Source: Leucobacter viscericola (GTDB lineage: Bacteria > Actinomycetota > Actinomycetes > Actinomycetales > Microbacteriaceae). From it: a stretch of 64,000 nt of DNA. Position 1 is the stretch's first letter; each line of letters opens with the position of its first letter. The notes beneath the pieces were generated by a model. That model did no database searches, had not been told where the DNA came from, and was given only the letters and a program-made list of their open reading frames with translations. The stretch covers positions 2,480,001 to 2,544,000 of the forward strand of contig NZ_CP049863.1 in NCBI RefSeq assembly GCF_011299575.1, given 5' to 3'. The position numbers were made by a program, and so were the translations under genes. This document shows, in pieces, positions 27,326-36,444 of this stretch.

Positions 27326-27868
27326 CTAGCTCGTCGTGACGCTCGCCTCAATGAGCTGTCTCATGCGCTGCACAGCCGGGCCAACGTCACCCGGGGCGAC
27401 TAGCTGTTTGAACACGATGCCGTCGAGCGTGAACCAGATCAGGTCGGTGAGACCCGCGTCTGACACCCCCAGCCGAGCGAGCTGGCTATTGATTGCATCC
27501 CGATACGCCTGGTAGTGCCGGTCGGCGAAAGACCGCAGTTCAGGGCGGCGCCGCGTCTCAAGCAGCAATTCGTACTGGAACGACTGGATGCCGCTCTCGC
27601 GCTCGGCCAGGGTCTCGATGCCGGCGGCAAACTCCGAAACGGTGAGCCCGCTCTCGAGCATGTTGGATCCGCGCAGACTCTCGTCGATCGCGAACTCCAT
27701 CGCCTCTGCAATGAGCTGATCCCGTGTTCCGAAGTGGTGCCGCACGAGCCCGTGCGACACACCCGCCTCGGCGGCAACGGCGCGATAGGTCAGCGCTCGG
27801 AGACCCCCGTTCGCGACGACAACAATCGTGGCGCGCAGAAGCGCGGTACGTCCCGATGCATCTCCCAT
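27326..27868 (-). CDS. TetR family transcriptional regulator
   Basis: Repressor of 180 residues with an N-terminal HTH (LTYRAVAAEAGVSHGLVRHH, then FGTRDQL) and a helical effector domain. It is upstream of, and on the same strand as, the OCD-like/flavoenzyme pair, with an 18-bp palindrome between. A natural reading is repression relieved by the amine substrate. Confidence 0.85.
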   Translation of the reverse strand: MGDASGRTALLRATIVVVANGGLRALTYRAVAAEAGVSHGLVRHHFGTRDQLIAEAMEFAIDESLRGSNMLESGLTVSEFAAGIETLAERESGIQSFQYELLLETRRRPELRSFADRHYQAYRDAINSQLARLGVSDAGLTDLIWFTLDGIVFKQLVAPGDVGPAVQRMRQLIEASVTTS

Positions 27869-27969
27869 GCCTAGAGCGTAGCGACCTTTGGTTCAGCCTG
27901 AGCGCGAGGATTCACCACGATGTCCGATTTCCGCGTGCGTGCCGTTCGTGGAGGCGCGAGAATAGTCAC

Positions 27970-29541
27970 GTGAACCCCACTACCGCCCCCGCCACGCTCG
28001 ACTTCGACGCGTGTTATCGCGCCGCCTCAGGGCGTGACGCGCGCTGGGATGGCCGGGTCTATCTCGGGGTCACAAGCACGGGCATCTACTGCCGCCCATC
28101 GTGTCCGGCACGAAAGCCTCGCCCTGAAAACTGCCGCTTCTACTCGACGGCTGCGGCGTGTGTGGCCGCTGGTTTCAGGGCGTGCAAGCGCTGTCGCCCC
28201 GATGCCGTTCCCGGTACCCGCGACTGGGACGCGCGAGGTGACCTTGTCGCCCGCGCGGTGCGCCGCATTCGTGACGGTGCCGTTGACACCGTCGGAGTGG
28301 CGGGCCTCGCGACTGAACTTGCCGTGAGCGAGCGGCACCTGCGCCGCATGCTTATCGAAGAGGTCGGGGCAAGTCCTCTGCAGCTCGCCCGCACTCGCCG
28401 TGCCCACGCCGCCCGCGCACTGATCGAAGAGACACAACTGCCACTCACCGACGTGGCGTTTGCTGCGGGATTCGGCAGCGTGCGCCAGTTCGGTGACACG
28501 ATGCGGGAGGAATTTGGGGTGGCGCCGTCTGCGCTATCGCGACGCAGTTCAGGATCAATCCGAGGCGGCGAGCAAGATCCCGACGGCCCGACATCTGACG
28601 AGCGCCCAAAGCTCGCACTGCGTCTGCGCACCCGGGCGCCATTCGCCGCCGCCGGGGTGCGTGCGTTTCTCGCCGCCCACGCGATTCCCGGCCGCGACGA
28701 AATCGCGACAGACGGCACAACCTCACACGCCATAGACGTGCCAGGGGGTACCGCCGTGGTGCGGATCGAGTGGCCCGAGGTACCGGAGGTTTCGCGGCAG
28801 CTTGAGGGCGGCGCGAGCACGGTCGGGATCCCCGTCACCATCACACTGCCGGGCCTCGCAGATACGATGCCCGCGATCCAGGCGGTGCGGCGACTGCTTG
28901 ATCTTGACGCCGATCCCGGGCAAATCGAGGCGGCATTCATGGGAGACCCGGTGCTCGGCGACATTCTGCTGCGCCGACCCGGGCTGCGACTTCCCGGAGC
29001 CCGGCACCCACAAGAGTTTGCGCTCGGCACGGTGCTGGGTCAGCAGGTTTCGCTCGCTGCAGCCAGAACGCTGCAGGGCCGGCTGGCTGAGGGCTTTGAG
29101 TCTGCTGTGGCGGGATCGGGGGGTGCGGCTTCGGGGTTCAGAGCGGCCCCGGATCCCGTGCTTGTGGCCGCGATCCCGGTCGAGGATCTGCGCGAACAAT
29201 TGGGGCTCACCCGCGCCCGCGCGGCGACGCTGAGCACACTTGCCTCTGCCCTGGCAGGGGGCCTCGACCTGGGGCCAGGAGCGGATCGGGATCGCGCTCG
29301 CGCCGAACTGCTTGCGCTCCGGGGGATCGGCCCCTGGACCGTTGAACTCGTGGCAATGCGAGCGCTCGGTGATCCTGACGCCTATCCTGCCGGCGATCTG
29401 ATTCTGCGCCGCGCCCTCGGCGTGACGAGCGACCGTGAGGCCATCGCGCTGGCCCAACCCTGGCGGCCGTACCGCGGCTACGCCACCCAATACCTCTGGT
29501 CTGACTTCTTGGAAGCGACCGCACGAAAGGAACAATCATGA
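27970..29541 (+). CDS. Ada-AlkA fusion: methylphosphotriester sensor plus 3-methyladenine DNA glycosylase
   Basis: Adaptive alkylation response protein of about 523 residues. Residues 1-80 are the Ada zinc domain, with Cys pairs in IYCRPSCPARKP and ACKRCRPDA. Residues 90-180 are an AraC-type HTH (VAGLATELAVSERHLRRMLI; LPLTDVAFAAGFGSVRQFGD). The rest is AlkA, with helix-hairpin-helix ALRGIGPWTVELVAMRAL and catalytic Asp in YPAGDLILRRAL. The zinc domain takes a methyl group from DNA and turns the HTH into an activator; AlkA removes alkylated bases. GTG 27970 is chosen because the frame upstream carries no family sequence. It overlaps ogt by four bases. Confidence 0.9.
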   Translation: MNPTTAPATLDFDACYRAASGRDARWDGRVYLGVTSTGIYCRPSCPARKPRPENCRFYSTAAACVAAGFRACKRCRPDAVPGTRDWDARGDLVARAVRRIRDGAVDTVGVAGLATELAVSERHLRRMLIEEVGASPLQLARTRRAHAARALIEETQLPLTDVAFAAGFGSVRQFGDTMREEFGVAPSALSRRSSGSIRGGEQDPDGPTSDERPKLALRLRTRAPFAAAGVRAFLAAHAIPGRDEIATDGTTSHAIDVPGGTAVVRIEWPEVPEVSRQLEGGASTVGIPVTITLPGLADTMPAIQAVRRLLDLDADPGQIEAAFMGDPVLGDILLRRPGLRLPGARHPQEFALGTVLGQQVSLAAARTLQGRLAEGFESAVAGSGGAASGFRAAPDPVLVAAIPVEDLREQLGLTRARAATLSTLASALAGGLDLGPGADRDRARAELLALRGIGPWTVELVAMRALGDPDAYPAGDLILRRALGVTSDREAIALAQPWRPYRGYATQYLWSDFLEATARKEQS

Positions 29542-30077
29542 ATGCTGCACCGCTGTCTTGGGCCGTCGTCGACGTTGTCGGGCACCCGTTCCACGCCATC
29601 TGGACCCCGGAAGACGGCGCGATCCGCGCGGGCGGGTTTGCGACCGAGGGGGATCCGGGCGCGACAAGTCTGATGACGCGTTTGGAGGCGCTTGATCCCG
29701 AGCTTGCCTCGCGCGGTCTCGCCGCTTCAGCGACTGCTGAGGGCGCTGTTCCCGATGCGCTGCGCGCGTATGCCGCTGGTGACATCACAGCGATCGACGT
29801 GTTGCCGGTCGCGCAGCCAGAGACCCCGTTCCGCGGAGACGTGTGGCGCGCGCTGCGGGAAGTGCCGGGCGGGGCCGCCGTGACCTACACCGAACTCGCG
29901 GCGCTCGCGGGGCGCCCCTCTGCGGTGCGGGCCGCGGCATCGGGCTGTGCCAACAACCTGGTCGCGTTGGTGGTGCCGTGCCACAGGATCGTGCGCACCG
30001 ACGGTGGGCTCGGCGGGTTCCTGTTTGGCACCGAGATCAAGGAGGCCCTGCTGCGGCATGAAGGGGTGCTGCTCTAG
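29538..30077 (+). CDS. ogt: Methylated-DNA-protein cysteine methyltransferase
   Basis: Suicide repair protein that takes the alkyl group from O6-alkylguanine. The active-site VVPCHRIVRTDGGLGGF and DNA-binding Arg region SAVRAAASGCANN are intact; 179 residues is normal. The start overlaps the ada-alkA stop (ATGA), giving a two-gene alkylation repair operon. A broken second copy of its last 168 bases lies at 32481-32648, beyond the surface-protein gene. Confidence 0.93.
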   Translation: MNAAPLSWAVVDVVGHPFHAIWTPEDGAIRAGGFATEGDPGATSLMTRLEALDPELASRGLAASATAEGAVPDALRAYAAGDITAIDVLPVAQPETPFRGDVWRALREVPGGAAVTYTELAALAGRPSAVRAAASGCANNLVALVVPCHRIVRTDGGLGGFLFGTEIKEALLRHEGVLL

Positions 30078-30104
30078 GAGAGCGTCTGCCGCCTGTTACG
30101 CACA

Positions 30105-30143
30105 GAGGGCTGTTCACCGCTGCTGAAGCGGTGAACAGCCCTC
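30105..30143. terminator. Bidirectional hairpin terminator between ogt and the surface-protein gene
   Basis: Perfect 17-bp stem (30105-30121 with 30127-30143) and a 5-base loop. It lies between the convergent stops of ogt and the surface-protein gene; no T-run. Confidence 0.75.
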
Positions 30144-30167
30144 CGTGTTGGAGCAACCCGGCGGGGG

Positions 30168-32240
30168 TTAGCGCGTTTTGTGTCGACGGAGCAGGAGTAT
30201 TCCGCCGAGCAGTATCGTGGCGAGCGCGATCCCGGTGATCCCGCCGATCCCTGCCGCGTCCAACCCGGTGTGGGCCAGGGTCGAGGTCGGTCCTTGCGAC
30301 TTCTCGGGTGGCTGCGGCTGATCCGTGGTCTTTGGGCCTCCGGGCTTCATCGGTGGGGTAACTGCGGGCGGAGTGACAGGGGGTGGGGTGATTACGGGCG
30401 GAGTGACCGTGGTGGTCGTCTTGCATTCCGCCTCGGCCTCGCAACCCCCGCCGGTTTGCTGGTCGGGAATCACGACGTTCGTGAGTGTCTTGTCTCCGGT
30501 CGCGGGATCGTTCACGGTCACCGTGTACGTGATCGTGACGGTTTCTCCGACCGCGAGTGGGCCAGACCAGGAGAGCGTCGATCCGGTGAGAGTTGCTCCC
30601 TCCGTCGCGTCGTTGTTGAAACGGGCGTCGTCAAGCACCTGAGACAGGTCATCGGTCAGCGATGCCGGTTTGTCGGCGGTGTAATCGAGGTTGCCGGTGT
30701 TGACAACCTTGAGGGTGTACTTGACCGTGTCCCCCGGATGCGCGGTGTTGCTGCTTGCGGTTTTTGTGACCGCAAAAGCGTTGTGCGGGGCGGGGAGGAG
30801 AAGCTGGTGATCCTCAACGTCCCCGGAGTCAGCCATCCCGGTTGCGGTGTCGACCGCGCTGGCCGTATTGCTCAGTCGGAGACGGAGGTAGCCGGCGCCT
30901 GGCTGGTAAGTATCGGGGACCGTCCAGGTGAGGAAGGCTTTGGTGCTGCCGGCGGGAACGGCGACCACGGCGCGTTCCTCGTCAGAGAAGTCTCCACTGC
31001 GGTCGAAATCTACCCAGCCGGCCAGGGTTGCGTCGTTTTGCACGAGGGAGAGTGGAACCGGGATCGTGACCTGGTTACCGGGTCCCGCTGTCGCGAACAG
31101 TTTGTTCAATTGCGCGGTGGTGAACGCGTCGTATCCGGCATCGGAGTTGTCTTCGGCAACGCCCGATGTGGCAGTGGTGAGGAGTTCGTTTTCGTACGCC
31201 GGCACGAGTGTGTTGCCCAGGCGCCCGGTCGAAACGACGTGAGTTGCGGCGCCGTACGATGCCGGGATCACGGCAGGTGATCCGGAGACCACGTTTGGTA
31301 CGACCACGGAGAACCGCAGCTGGGCCTGAGACAGCGTTATAGTAACCCCGTCCCCATTTCCCTCAAGAGGCCAGTTATTGAAGAATTGCAGGAGATGACG
31401 GATCGAGAGTGACTTCACCGGCACACCACCGGTATCTACCAGGATGTCACCGCACCCGTTTGTGATCAGCCGCAGCTCAGGATTCTTAGTGGTGTTTCGA
31501 AACCCTTTCAGCCACAATGCCTCCGTCGTTCCTGGGCCAACGTTGGAGTATTCATACTCGGTGGAAGAGCATCCATCAGCTGCCCAGACAGTCTCGTTGA
31601 CAGGATCTCTCGGAAGGATTGTGTTGTCGCTAACTTGGTAGCCATTTGCATAACTGCCGCTCAACGTAGACAACTGCACCGGTACCTGCGTGCCCGCGAC
31701 ATTCATGGCGCCACTCACTCCGACTGAAGCAGTTGCATGGTTTGTGTATAGGAAATCAGACCGAGCCGTGCCGCCCGTACGCTGAGCGACTCGAATGACG
31801 GGATTCGCTATCGGCTGGGAGAACACAAGATCGTAGGTGGCCCAATCGTGCCACCCCGTGTCGCCGAACGGCGCAGGCACGACAGTGCCGGGCAGTTGCG
31901 GTGCGGTCGACACTCGAAGTGAGGCTTGCCCCGCATCGAATCCCCAGCTGCCGTTCCCATTGGGGTTAGTCACGATCTGTGGGAGTGCCTGAATCGTGTT
32001 CTCCTGCGACTGGAGCTGGGGGAGTACGTAGTGAGGGTTCTGAATCGACGCGGTGAATCCCGACGGTGTCTGAATTGAGCCCGCTCCGATCGCGTTCGGC
32101 TGTTCCGCCGCCACGACTGGTCCGCTCCCAGCGCTCAACAGGGCCACGGCAACAAGCACACCGGCCAGAGTTCCACTCACTTGGGTGGGCAGCGATCGTT
32201 GTATACCCCGCCTTGTGTTCGTTGATCGGACTCGATACAT
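30168..32240 (-). CDS. Sortase-anchored surface protein with GEVED and DUF11-type domains
   Basis: About 690 residues. ATG 32240 has GAGGAG four bases upstream and opens a signal peptide (LAGVLVAVALLSAGSGPVVA). A long N-terminal adhesin-like region is followed by a GEVED domain (WVDFDRSGDFSDEERA; DSGDVEDHQLLLP), a DUF11-like domain (VTKTASSNTAHPGDTVKYTL), a Thr-Pro-rich stalk, and LAHTG, a hydrophobic helix and RRHK. LAHTG fits the LAxTG signal of class E sortases; no sortase is in the window. It sits between intact ogt and an ogt fragment, so it was probably acquired. Confidence 0.85.
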   Translation of the reverse strand: MYRVRSTNTRRGIQRSLPTQVSGTLAGVLVAVALLSAGSGPVVAAEQPNAIGAGSIQTPSGFTASIQNPHYVLPQLQSQENTIQALPQIVTNPNGNGSWGFDAGQASLRVSTAPQLPGTVVPAPFGDTGWHDWATYDLVFSQPIANPVIRVAQRTGGTARSDFLYTNHATASVGVSGAMNVAGTQVPVQLSTLSGSYANGYQVSDNTILPRDPVNETVWAADGCSSTEYEYSNVGPGTTEALWLKGFRNTTKNPELRLITNGCGDILVDTGGVPVKSLSIRHLLQFFNNWPLEGNGDGVTITLSQAQLRFSVVVPNVVSGSPAVIPASYGAATHVVSTGRLGNTLVPAYENELLTTATSGVAEDNSDAGYDAFTTAQLNKLFATAGPGNQVTIPVPLSLVQNDATLAGWVDFDRSGDFSDEERAVVAVPAGSTKAFLTWTVPDTYQPGAGYLRLRLSNTASAVDTATGMADSGDVEDHQLLLPAPHNAFAVTKTASSNTAHPGDTVKYTLKVVNTGNLDYTADKPASLTDDLSQVLDDARFNNDATEGATLTGSTLSWSGPLAVGETVTITYTVTVNDPATGDKTLTNVVIPDQQTGGGCEAEAECKTTTTVTPPVITPPPVTPPAVTPPMKPGGPKTTDQPQPPEKSQGPTSTLAHTGLDAAGIGGITGIALATILLGGILLLRRHKTR

Positions 32241-32480
32241 AGTGCTCCTCGAAACAGCTCTTCGCTTTGAGGCAGCTCTAGCATCTGCCCCAACTGCCCA
32301 CACAGTCAGTGCAGGCCCGAAAGAGACAGACTGAATTTTCCCCGGTTTCGTTACGCGGGGCGCGCGCATGTCGAAAATACCCAGGGATGGGCATGTGGTT
32401 GTCGGGTCTATTGGCAGGTAGCCCGTGAACAACAGATCACGACAATCCGACATCCGACGAGAGCCCGCTGGTGATATTAC

Positions 32481-32648
32481 GGCGCTCGCGGGGCGGCCCC
32501 CTCTGCGGTTCGGGCGGCATCGGGCTGTGCCAACAACCTGGTCGCGCTGGTGGTGCCGTGCCACAGGATCGCGCCATTGACGGTGGGCTCGGTGGGATCC
32601 TGTTTGGTACCGAGATCAAAGAGGCCCTGCTGCGACATCAGGGGGGCT
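32481..32648 (+). pseudogene. Degenerate duplicate of the ogt 3' end
   Basis: Aligns with 29900-30068 at roughly nine in ten bases by eye, including the codons for the PCHR active site. Small insertions and deletions break the frame, and neither the 5' part nor a start is present. The rest of the 32241-32681 gap shows no gene. Confidence 0.9.
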
Positions 32649-32681
32649 GTGGGGCAGAATTTGTAAGTCGAAGCCTGCCGT

Positions 32682-33131
32682 CTAGTTGGCCTTAACCTTT
32701 TCGGTCCACTGGCCTGCTCCGAGTTTTGAACTGATGTACACGGCATTTCCAATGCGATCGAGAGTGCGAACATAGGCGCGTACGGTCTTTTCAAGCACGT
32801 AGAGGTCTACTGCCATAGCCGGAATATGACCACTGTGGCGTTCTTCCGCCTCTCGAAACGCGTCGTGTTCGATAAGGAAATGGGCGGCCCATTCGTCGGC
32901 GCGATCTTCGAGTCGTTTTTGAATATGCGGGAGAACTGATGGCTCATCTCCGTGAGTAGCGTGCCCGAGTTCATGCCCAAGAGTGTGCCGTGTCTTGCGG
33001 GGCATCATGCCGTCTTGGATCCTTATGAGTCGCAACTCGTGGCAATAATCGCCGGATCGTTTTAGGTACTGCAAATCTGCAAACTCAATTTGCACGCCTA
33101 ACTCCGTCGCGTAATCGTAGAGCCGCTCCAT
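32682..33131 (-). CDS. ImmA/IrrE family metallopeptidase
   Basis: Protein of 149 residues with the zinc motif TLGHELGHATHG. In ICEBs1-like elements and phages, ImmA cleaves a partner XRE repressor. The XRE gene lies nine bases upstream on the same strand, so the pair is probably a repressor/anti-repressor or toxin-antitoxin-like module. Confidence 0.85.
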   Translation of the reverse strand: MERLYDYATELGVQIEFADLQYLKRSGDYCHELRLIRIQDGMMPRKTRHTLGHELGHATHGDEPSVLPHIQKRLEDRADEWAAHFLIEHDAFREAEERHSGHIPAMAVDLYVLEKTVRAYVRTLDRIGNAVYISSKLGAGQWTEKVKAN

Positions 33132-33140
33132 AAGATCTCC

Positions 33141-33644
33141 TTACTCCCGGTCCTCGCCGTCTTCTTCCGTCTCTTCAGCGACGCGTGCATAGTCTCGCTG
33201 GTGCAGAGAGGTGACTCCGGCCAGATCATTGCTGCCCCTAGTCTCCTCCGATGGGGTGACATTTCCGTCGGGATCGGTGCGCTTGCGACCGCCCAACACT
33301 GGGAGAAGAGGTGATTCGTTACTGGAAGTGATCACCCGGGTCTCCGGGAGACGCCTGCCATCTTCCACGTAGATTCGGAGCGATGGGGCGGGTGAATTGT
33401 GTTCACTTACGAACTGTTCCGAAAGACTTAGAACGTCAGTTGCGCTTGCGCCAAGTGCCCAGCACATTGCGTGGAAGTGATCGAGGGATATGGGCCTTGT
33501 GCCTCGTGTCATTTTTGACAATTGGGACTGTGAGACTCCAATGGCCTCTGCCATTTCAGCTTGGTTCACGCCGTATTGGGCCATGAGTCCGCGAATCGTT
33601 CCGGCTACATGCCTGGTGAGATCTTGGGTTTCGTAGTCGTTCAC
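33141..33644 (-). CDS. XRE family repressor
   Basis: Protein of 167 residues with an N-terminal HTH (GVNQAEMAEAIGVSQSQLSK) and a long, acidic, disordered C-terminal tail that could be the ImmA cleavage region. GTG start at 33644. It is divergent from the small HTH gene at 33721, with a palindromic operator in between. Confidence 0.82.
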   Translation of the reverse strand: MNDYETQDLTRHVAGTIRGLMAQYGVNQAEMAEAIGVSQSQLSKMTRGTRPISLDHFHAMCWALGASATDVLSLSEQFVSEHNSPAPSLRIYVEDGRRLPETRVITSSNESPLLPVLGGRKRTDPDGNVTPSEETRGSNDLAGVTSLHQRDYARVAEETEEDGEDRE

Positions 33645-33664
33645 GTTCTAATAGTGTCACTTCT

Positions 33665-33728
33665 GAACTGAAAAGTACAGAACTCTTGATTCTTTGGATA
33701 TATGAACTATTGTAGTTCATATGAACTA
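33665..33728. promoter_or_regulatory. Operator region with GAACT boxes between divergent HTH genes
   Basis: A perfect 10-base-arm palindrome, ATATGAACTA ttg TAGTTCATAT (33700-33722), plus further GAACT boxes at 33665, 33680 and 33724. It overlaps the upstream start codon of the small HTH gene, as expected for a phage-type switch. Confidence 0.7.
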
Positions 33729-34017
33729 TTTGAGATCTAGTGCGAGAATGGCCCAGGCGGTGAGGGTATTGCTGAATGACAGAAAACAATCACAGGATTA
33801 TCTTGCCGAATCCACGGGGATTTCGTTGTCTACGTTGAAGCGGCGTATGTCGAACGCGAGTTCTTTCACCATCGACGAACTCTTTGAAATTGCGGACCAC
33901 TTCGATGTTTCGGTCAATGCAGTACTCGGTTGCTCGGCGGTGGATGTTGCCCCACCCCGTCGGGACTCACATTGCGAAAAGTGTCGGCCTTGGCCAGTCA
34001 CTGATTGCCAAAAATAG
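33721..34017 (+). CDS. Small HTH protein
   Basis: Up to 98 residues with an XRE-like HTH (QSQDYLAESTGISLSTLKRR; IDELFEIADHFDVSVNAVLG). The start could be ATG 33721, inside the operator palindrome, or ATG 33751; neither has a clear Shine-Dalgarno. It faces away from the XRE/ImmA pair and may be the opposing regulator or a remnant. Confidence 0.6.
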   Translation: MNYLRSSARMAQAVRVLLNDRKQSQDYLAESTGISLSTLKRRMSNASSFTIDELFEIADHFDVSVNAVLGCSAVDVAPPRRDSHCEKCRPWPVTDCQK

Positions 34018-34301
34018 CTCGTGATGCGCTCGCAGATCGATCAAGGGCGCTGCCATCGGGCATAACTACATAGTTTTACCTGAAATTCCGATCCCCACCA
34101 AAGGGCCGGTGCAATCAGGGTAACGCGTTAAATAGCTGCTTGGTTCCGTTCAACACACTGGTGGTGGGTGTGCAGGGGCGTGGCGGCGAAAAGCCCGACC
34201 AGTGATTCTGGTGGCAAGATCTGGCCCGTCCAAGCGGCGGGAACTGCGGCGCTGGGTTAATGCGTCGGGCGGAGCAAGGTGCCATGTGTCGACTGGGTTG
34301 C

Positions 34302-34336
34302 CCGGACATATGTGAGGTTCGAGCCCTCATCCGGCA
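34302..34336 (+). other. tRNA T-arm-like element in a 380-base gene-free gap
   Basis: TGAGG TTCGAGC CCTCA (34313-34329) has a 5-bp stem and a canonical 7-base T-loop. It is flanked by CCGGA (34302-34306) pairing with TCCGG (34330-34334), like an acceptor/T-arm minihelix. No D-arm or anticodon arm can be folded upstream. It could be a tRNA 3' remnant left by integration. The rest of 34018-34401 shows no gene. Confidence 0.4.
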
Positions 34337-34401
34337 CGGTGGCCAACGCGAGCTATCCAGTTCCGCAAAGTGCGGGACTCCTCATTGAAAGGGAGCTATT
34401 C

Positions 34402-36012
34402 ATGGAAAATACTTTGCACAGTGCAACGCCTGAGGATTATGGCGCGCTTGGAGATGGAGTCACAGACGACACTGCTGCGATCCAGGGGGCGGTGGACGCC
34501 GTATCACCAGGTGGAACGGTTAATTTTCGGGGGAGCGCAACTTACAACATTGCAGCGGCTGTGATCCTCAAGAGTGGTGTGGCTATTGAAGGTAACGGTG
34601 CGACCGTCACCAAGACAGCCTCTGCGACGGGGGCCGTTACCTTCGCCAATGAAATGTATTCAAAGGGGTATGGCGGGGGTGGCCGCGATATCACGATCAG
34701 AAATTTGCGGACGGTCGGAGATTATGCCGTAACCGGTGCGGGCCGTGATCAGGTGATGAGCTTCATGCACGTCCGTGGGCTACGAATTGAGAACTGCGTA
34801 TTTGAACAAGGAATGGTGAACGGTCATTACCTTGATCTTCTTGGGTGTGATGACGTGCGGATCACTAACTCTACGTTCAGGGGCATGAATCCGCTCCCTG
34901 GTCGCGAGATTATTGAGGCTATTCAGACGGACAGCGCAACTTACTCGGGTGCTGGGCATGGTTATTTCGGCTTGGATTTCTTCGACGGGCTCCCGACAAG
35001 AAATGTAAGGGTGACTGGATGTACTTTCACCACTCTCGAAGTTGGTGGGATTGAGTATCCTTTGCCGAACCCCTTGGGCATGCACAGCGGTGCTCTTGTG
35101 GGAGACGATGGGTGGTACCAAGATATTTGGTTTGAGAACAACCTTGTTCGGGGGTGGACAAAGGATGTGGCTGGGAACCCATGGCAAGGCTGGTTGCATA
35201 TGGCGGGTTTTCGCAATGTTGTGATTCGTGGCAACACTTTTGCGTACGCAGGGCCGACACAAGCAGTTGGTCGAGGATCAGTCATTGCCTCGCGGCCACT
35301 TACTGAGGTTATTCCTTTAGGCCAAGCAGCTGCCGCTTCACCGGTCAAAGAGATACTCACAAAGCCACGTGCAGCAATGAACTGGAAAATCAGTGACAAT
35401 ATCTTTACCGGATTCAACGCGAATTACTCGGATGGTTCAAGCTCACTCATCTATATGAATGCGCCTGGCAACGACCGTATTTCGATTACGGGGAATGTAA
35501 GCGAAAGCGTGAAATGCGGATTCTGTCGCGTCGACAACGACCAAAACCTAGTAATTAGTGCCAATACGGTTGAGGGTTCAGGTACTAATCACACAATCGA
35601 TGTCAGGTCTGCGTCGGCGGTAATCCAGGGTAATTCAATTCGAGCTGCAAGTTCATTCGGAATCCACCTTTATGGAGGACAACACCACCTTGTGGAGGGG
35701 AATCGGATTCAAGGCGGCTACACATCGATCCGGGCGATTGGAGTTGGCAACGGAATTCTGGCAAACAACTACCTCCGGGACTACAGCGGTGCCGGGATCG
35801 ATCTTGGAGCTAACAGCGACCCTGCTACAACGTTCGACGTTACTGTTTCGGGGAATAGGATCGCCTCCTCAAAAGCCGGAGTCGTCGCCTCTATCAAGAT
35901 CGGTACGAAGTCCACCCGCACATTCCGCTTCGGAAATCGTTATTGGGACGGTGGGCCTATTTTGGATAGCGGCAACGGGACCCGTGCCACCTCTGCGCTT
36001 GATACCAACTAG
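34402..36012 (+). CDS. Right-handed beta-helix protein, phage tail-spike-like
   Basis: 536 residues from ATG 34402 (AAGGGAG upstream). The N-terminus carries the Pectate_lyase_3 signature DYGALGDGVTDDTAAIQ, seen in phage tail spikes and some polysaccharide lyases. Many short Asn/Gly-rich beta-helix coils follow (VRVTGCTF, ISITGNV, LVISANTVEGSG, AVIQGNSI). No signal peptide or membrane segment is seen, which argues against an ordinary secreted lyase. The gene is AT-richer than the flanks. Together with the two genes beyond the tRNA it may be a remnant of a phage tail-fibre module. Confidence 0.72.
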   Translation: MENTLHSATPEDYGALGDGVTDDTAAIQGAVDAVSPGGTVNFRGSATYNIAAAVILKSGVAIEGNGATVTKTASATGAVTFANEMYSKGYGGGGRDITIRNLRTVGDYAVTGAGRDQVMSFMHVRGLRIENCVFEQGMVNGHYLDLLGCDDVRITNSTFRGMNPLPGREIIEAIQTDSATYSGAGHGYFGLDFFDGLPTRNVRVTGCTFTTLEVGGIEYPLPNPLGMHSGALVGDDGWYQDIWFENNLVRGWTKDVAGNPWQGWLHMAGFRNVVIRGNTFAYAGPTQAVGRGSVIASRPLTEVIPLGQAAAASPVKEILTKPRAAMNWKISDNIFTGFNANYSDGSSSLIYMNAPGNDRISITGNVSESVKCGFCRVDNDQNLVISANTVEGSGTNHTIDVRSASAVIQGNSIRAASSFGIHLYGGQHHLVEGNRIQGGYTSIRAIGVGNGILANNYLRDYSGAGIDLGANSDPATTFDVTVSGNRIASSKAGVVASIKIGTKSTRTFRFGNRYWDGGPILDSGNGTRATSALDTN

Positions 36013-36132
36013 GAAAGCTGAGATGCAGTCATATCCGCAAGCGTGATTTGAGTAGGAGAGGGGGTAGGAGGCCCCTGAATCTCCGCTCCGTTTTTCTCAT
36101 AGAGCCTGTGTTAGTACATTCAATCAAATGTT

Positions 36133-36206
36133 TGGAGGGGATGACGGGAATCGAACCCGCGCTATCAGCTTGGGAAGCTGAAGTTCTACCATTGAACTAC
36201 ATCCCC
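36133..36206 (-). tRNA. tRNA-Gly (anticodon CCC)
   Basis: Complete cloverleaf on the minus strand: acceptor GGGGATG/CATCCCC, anticodon loop TTCCCAA in stem TCAGC/GCTGA, T-loop TTCGATT and an encoded CCA end at 36133-36135. Its 3' end faces the beta-helix gene. The rest of the 36013-36444 gap shows nothing else recognisable. Confidence 0.96.
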
Positions 36207-36444
36207 ACGGCGTGAAATCAACGATCTCAACTCGTCCACCCTAGCAGAATCTCTGTGAGCCTCCTGCACTCTCACCTTCATACATTCTGTTCCAGTTTGT
36301 GGGTTTCTGGTTGCGCGCTGCCGACCGTGCACTTACTGGACTCTGAACTGACTGGATAGTCGTTGGCTGTCATCCAATTCCAATGCTTCCGCAAACCTAA
36401 GCAGCGTCGAAAGTCCAAGTAATGACCAAAAGGAAAGGCGAATT

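Noticed and set aside
32241..32564. Extension of the surface protein up to 32564
   Set aside because: It crosses the antisense ogt remnant; signal peptide and ribosome site fix the start at 32240.
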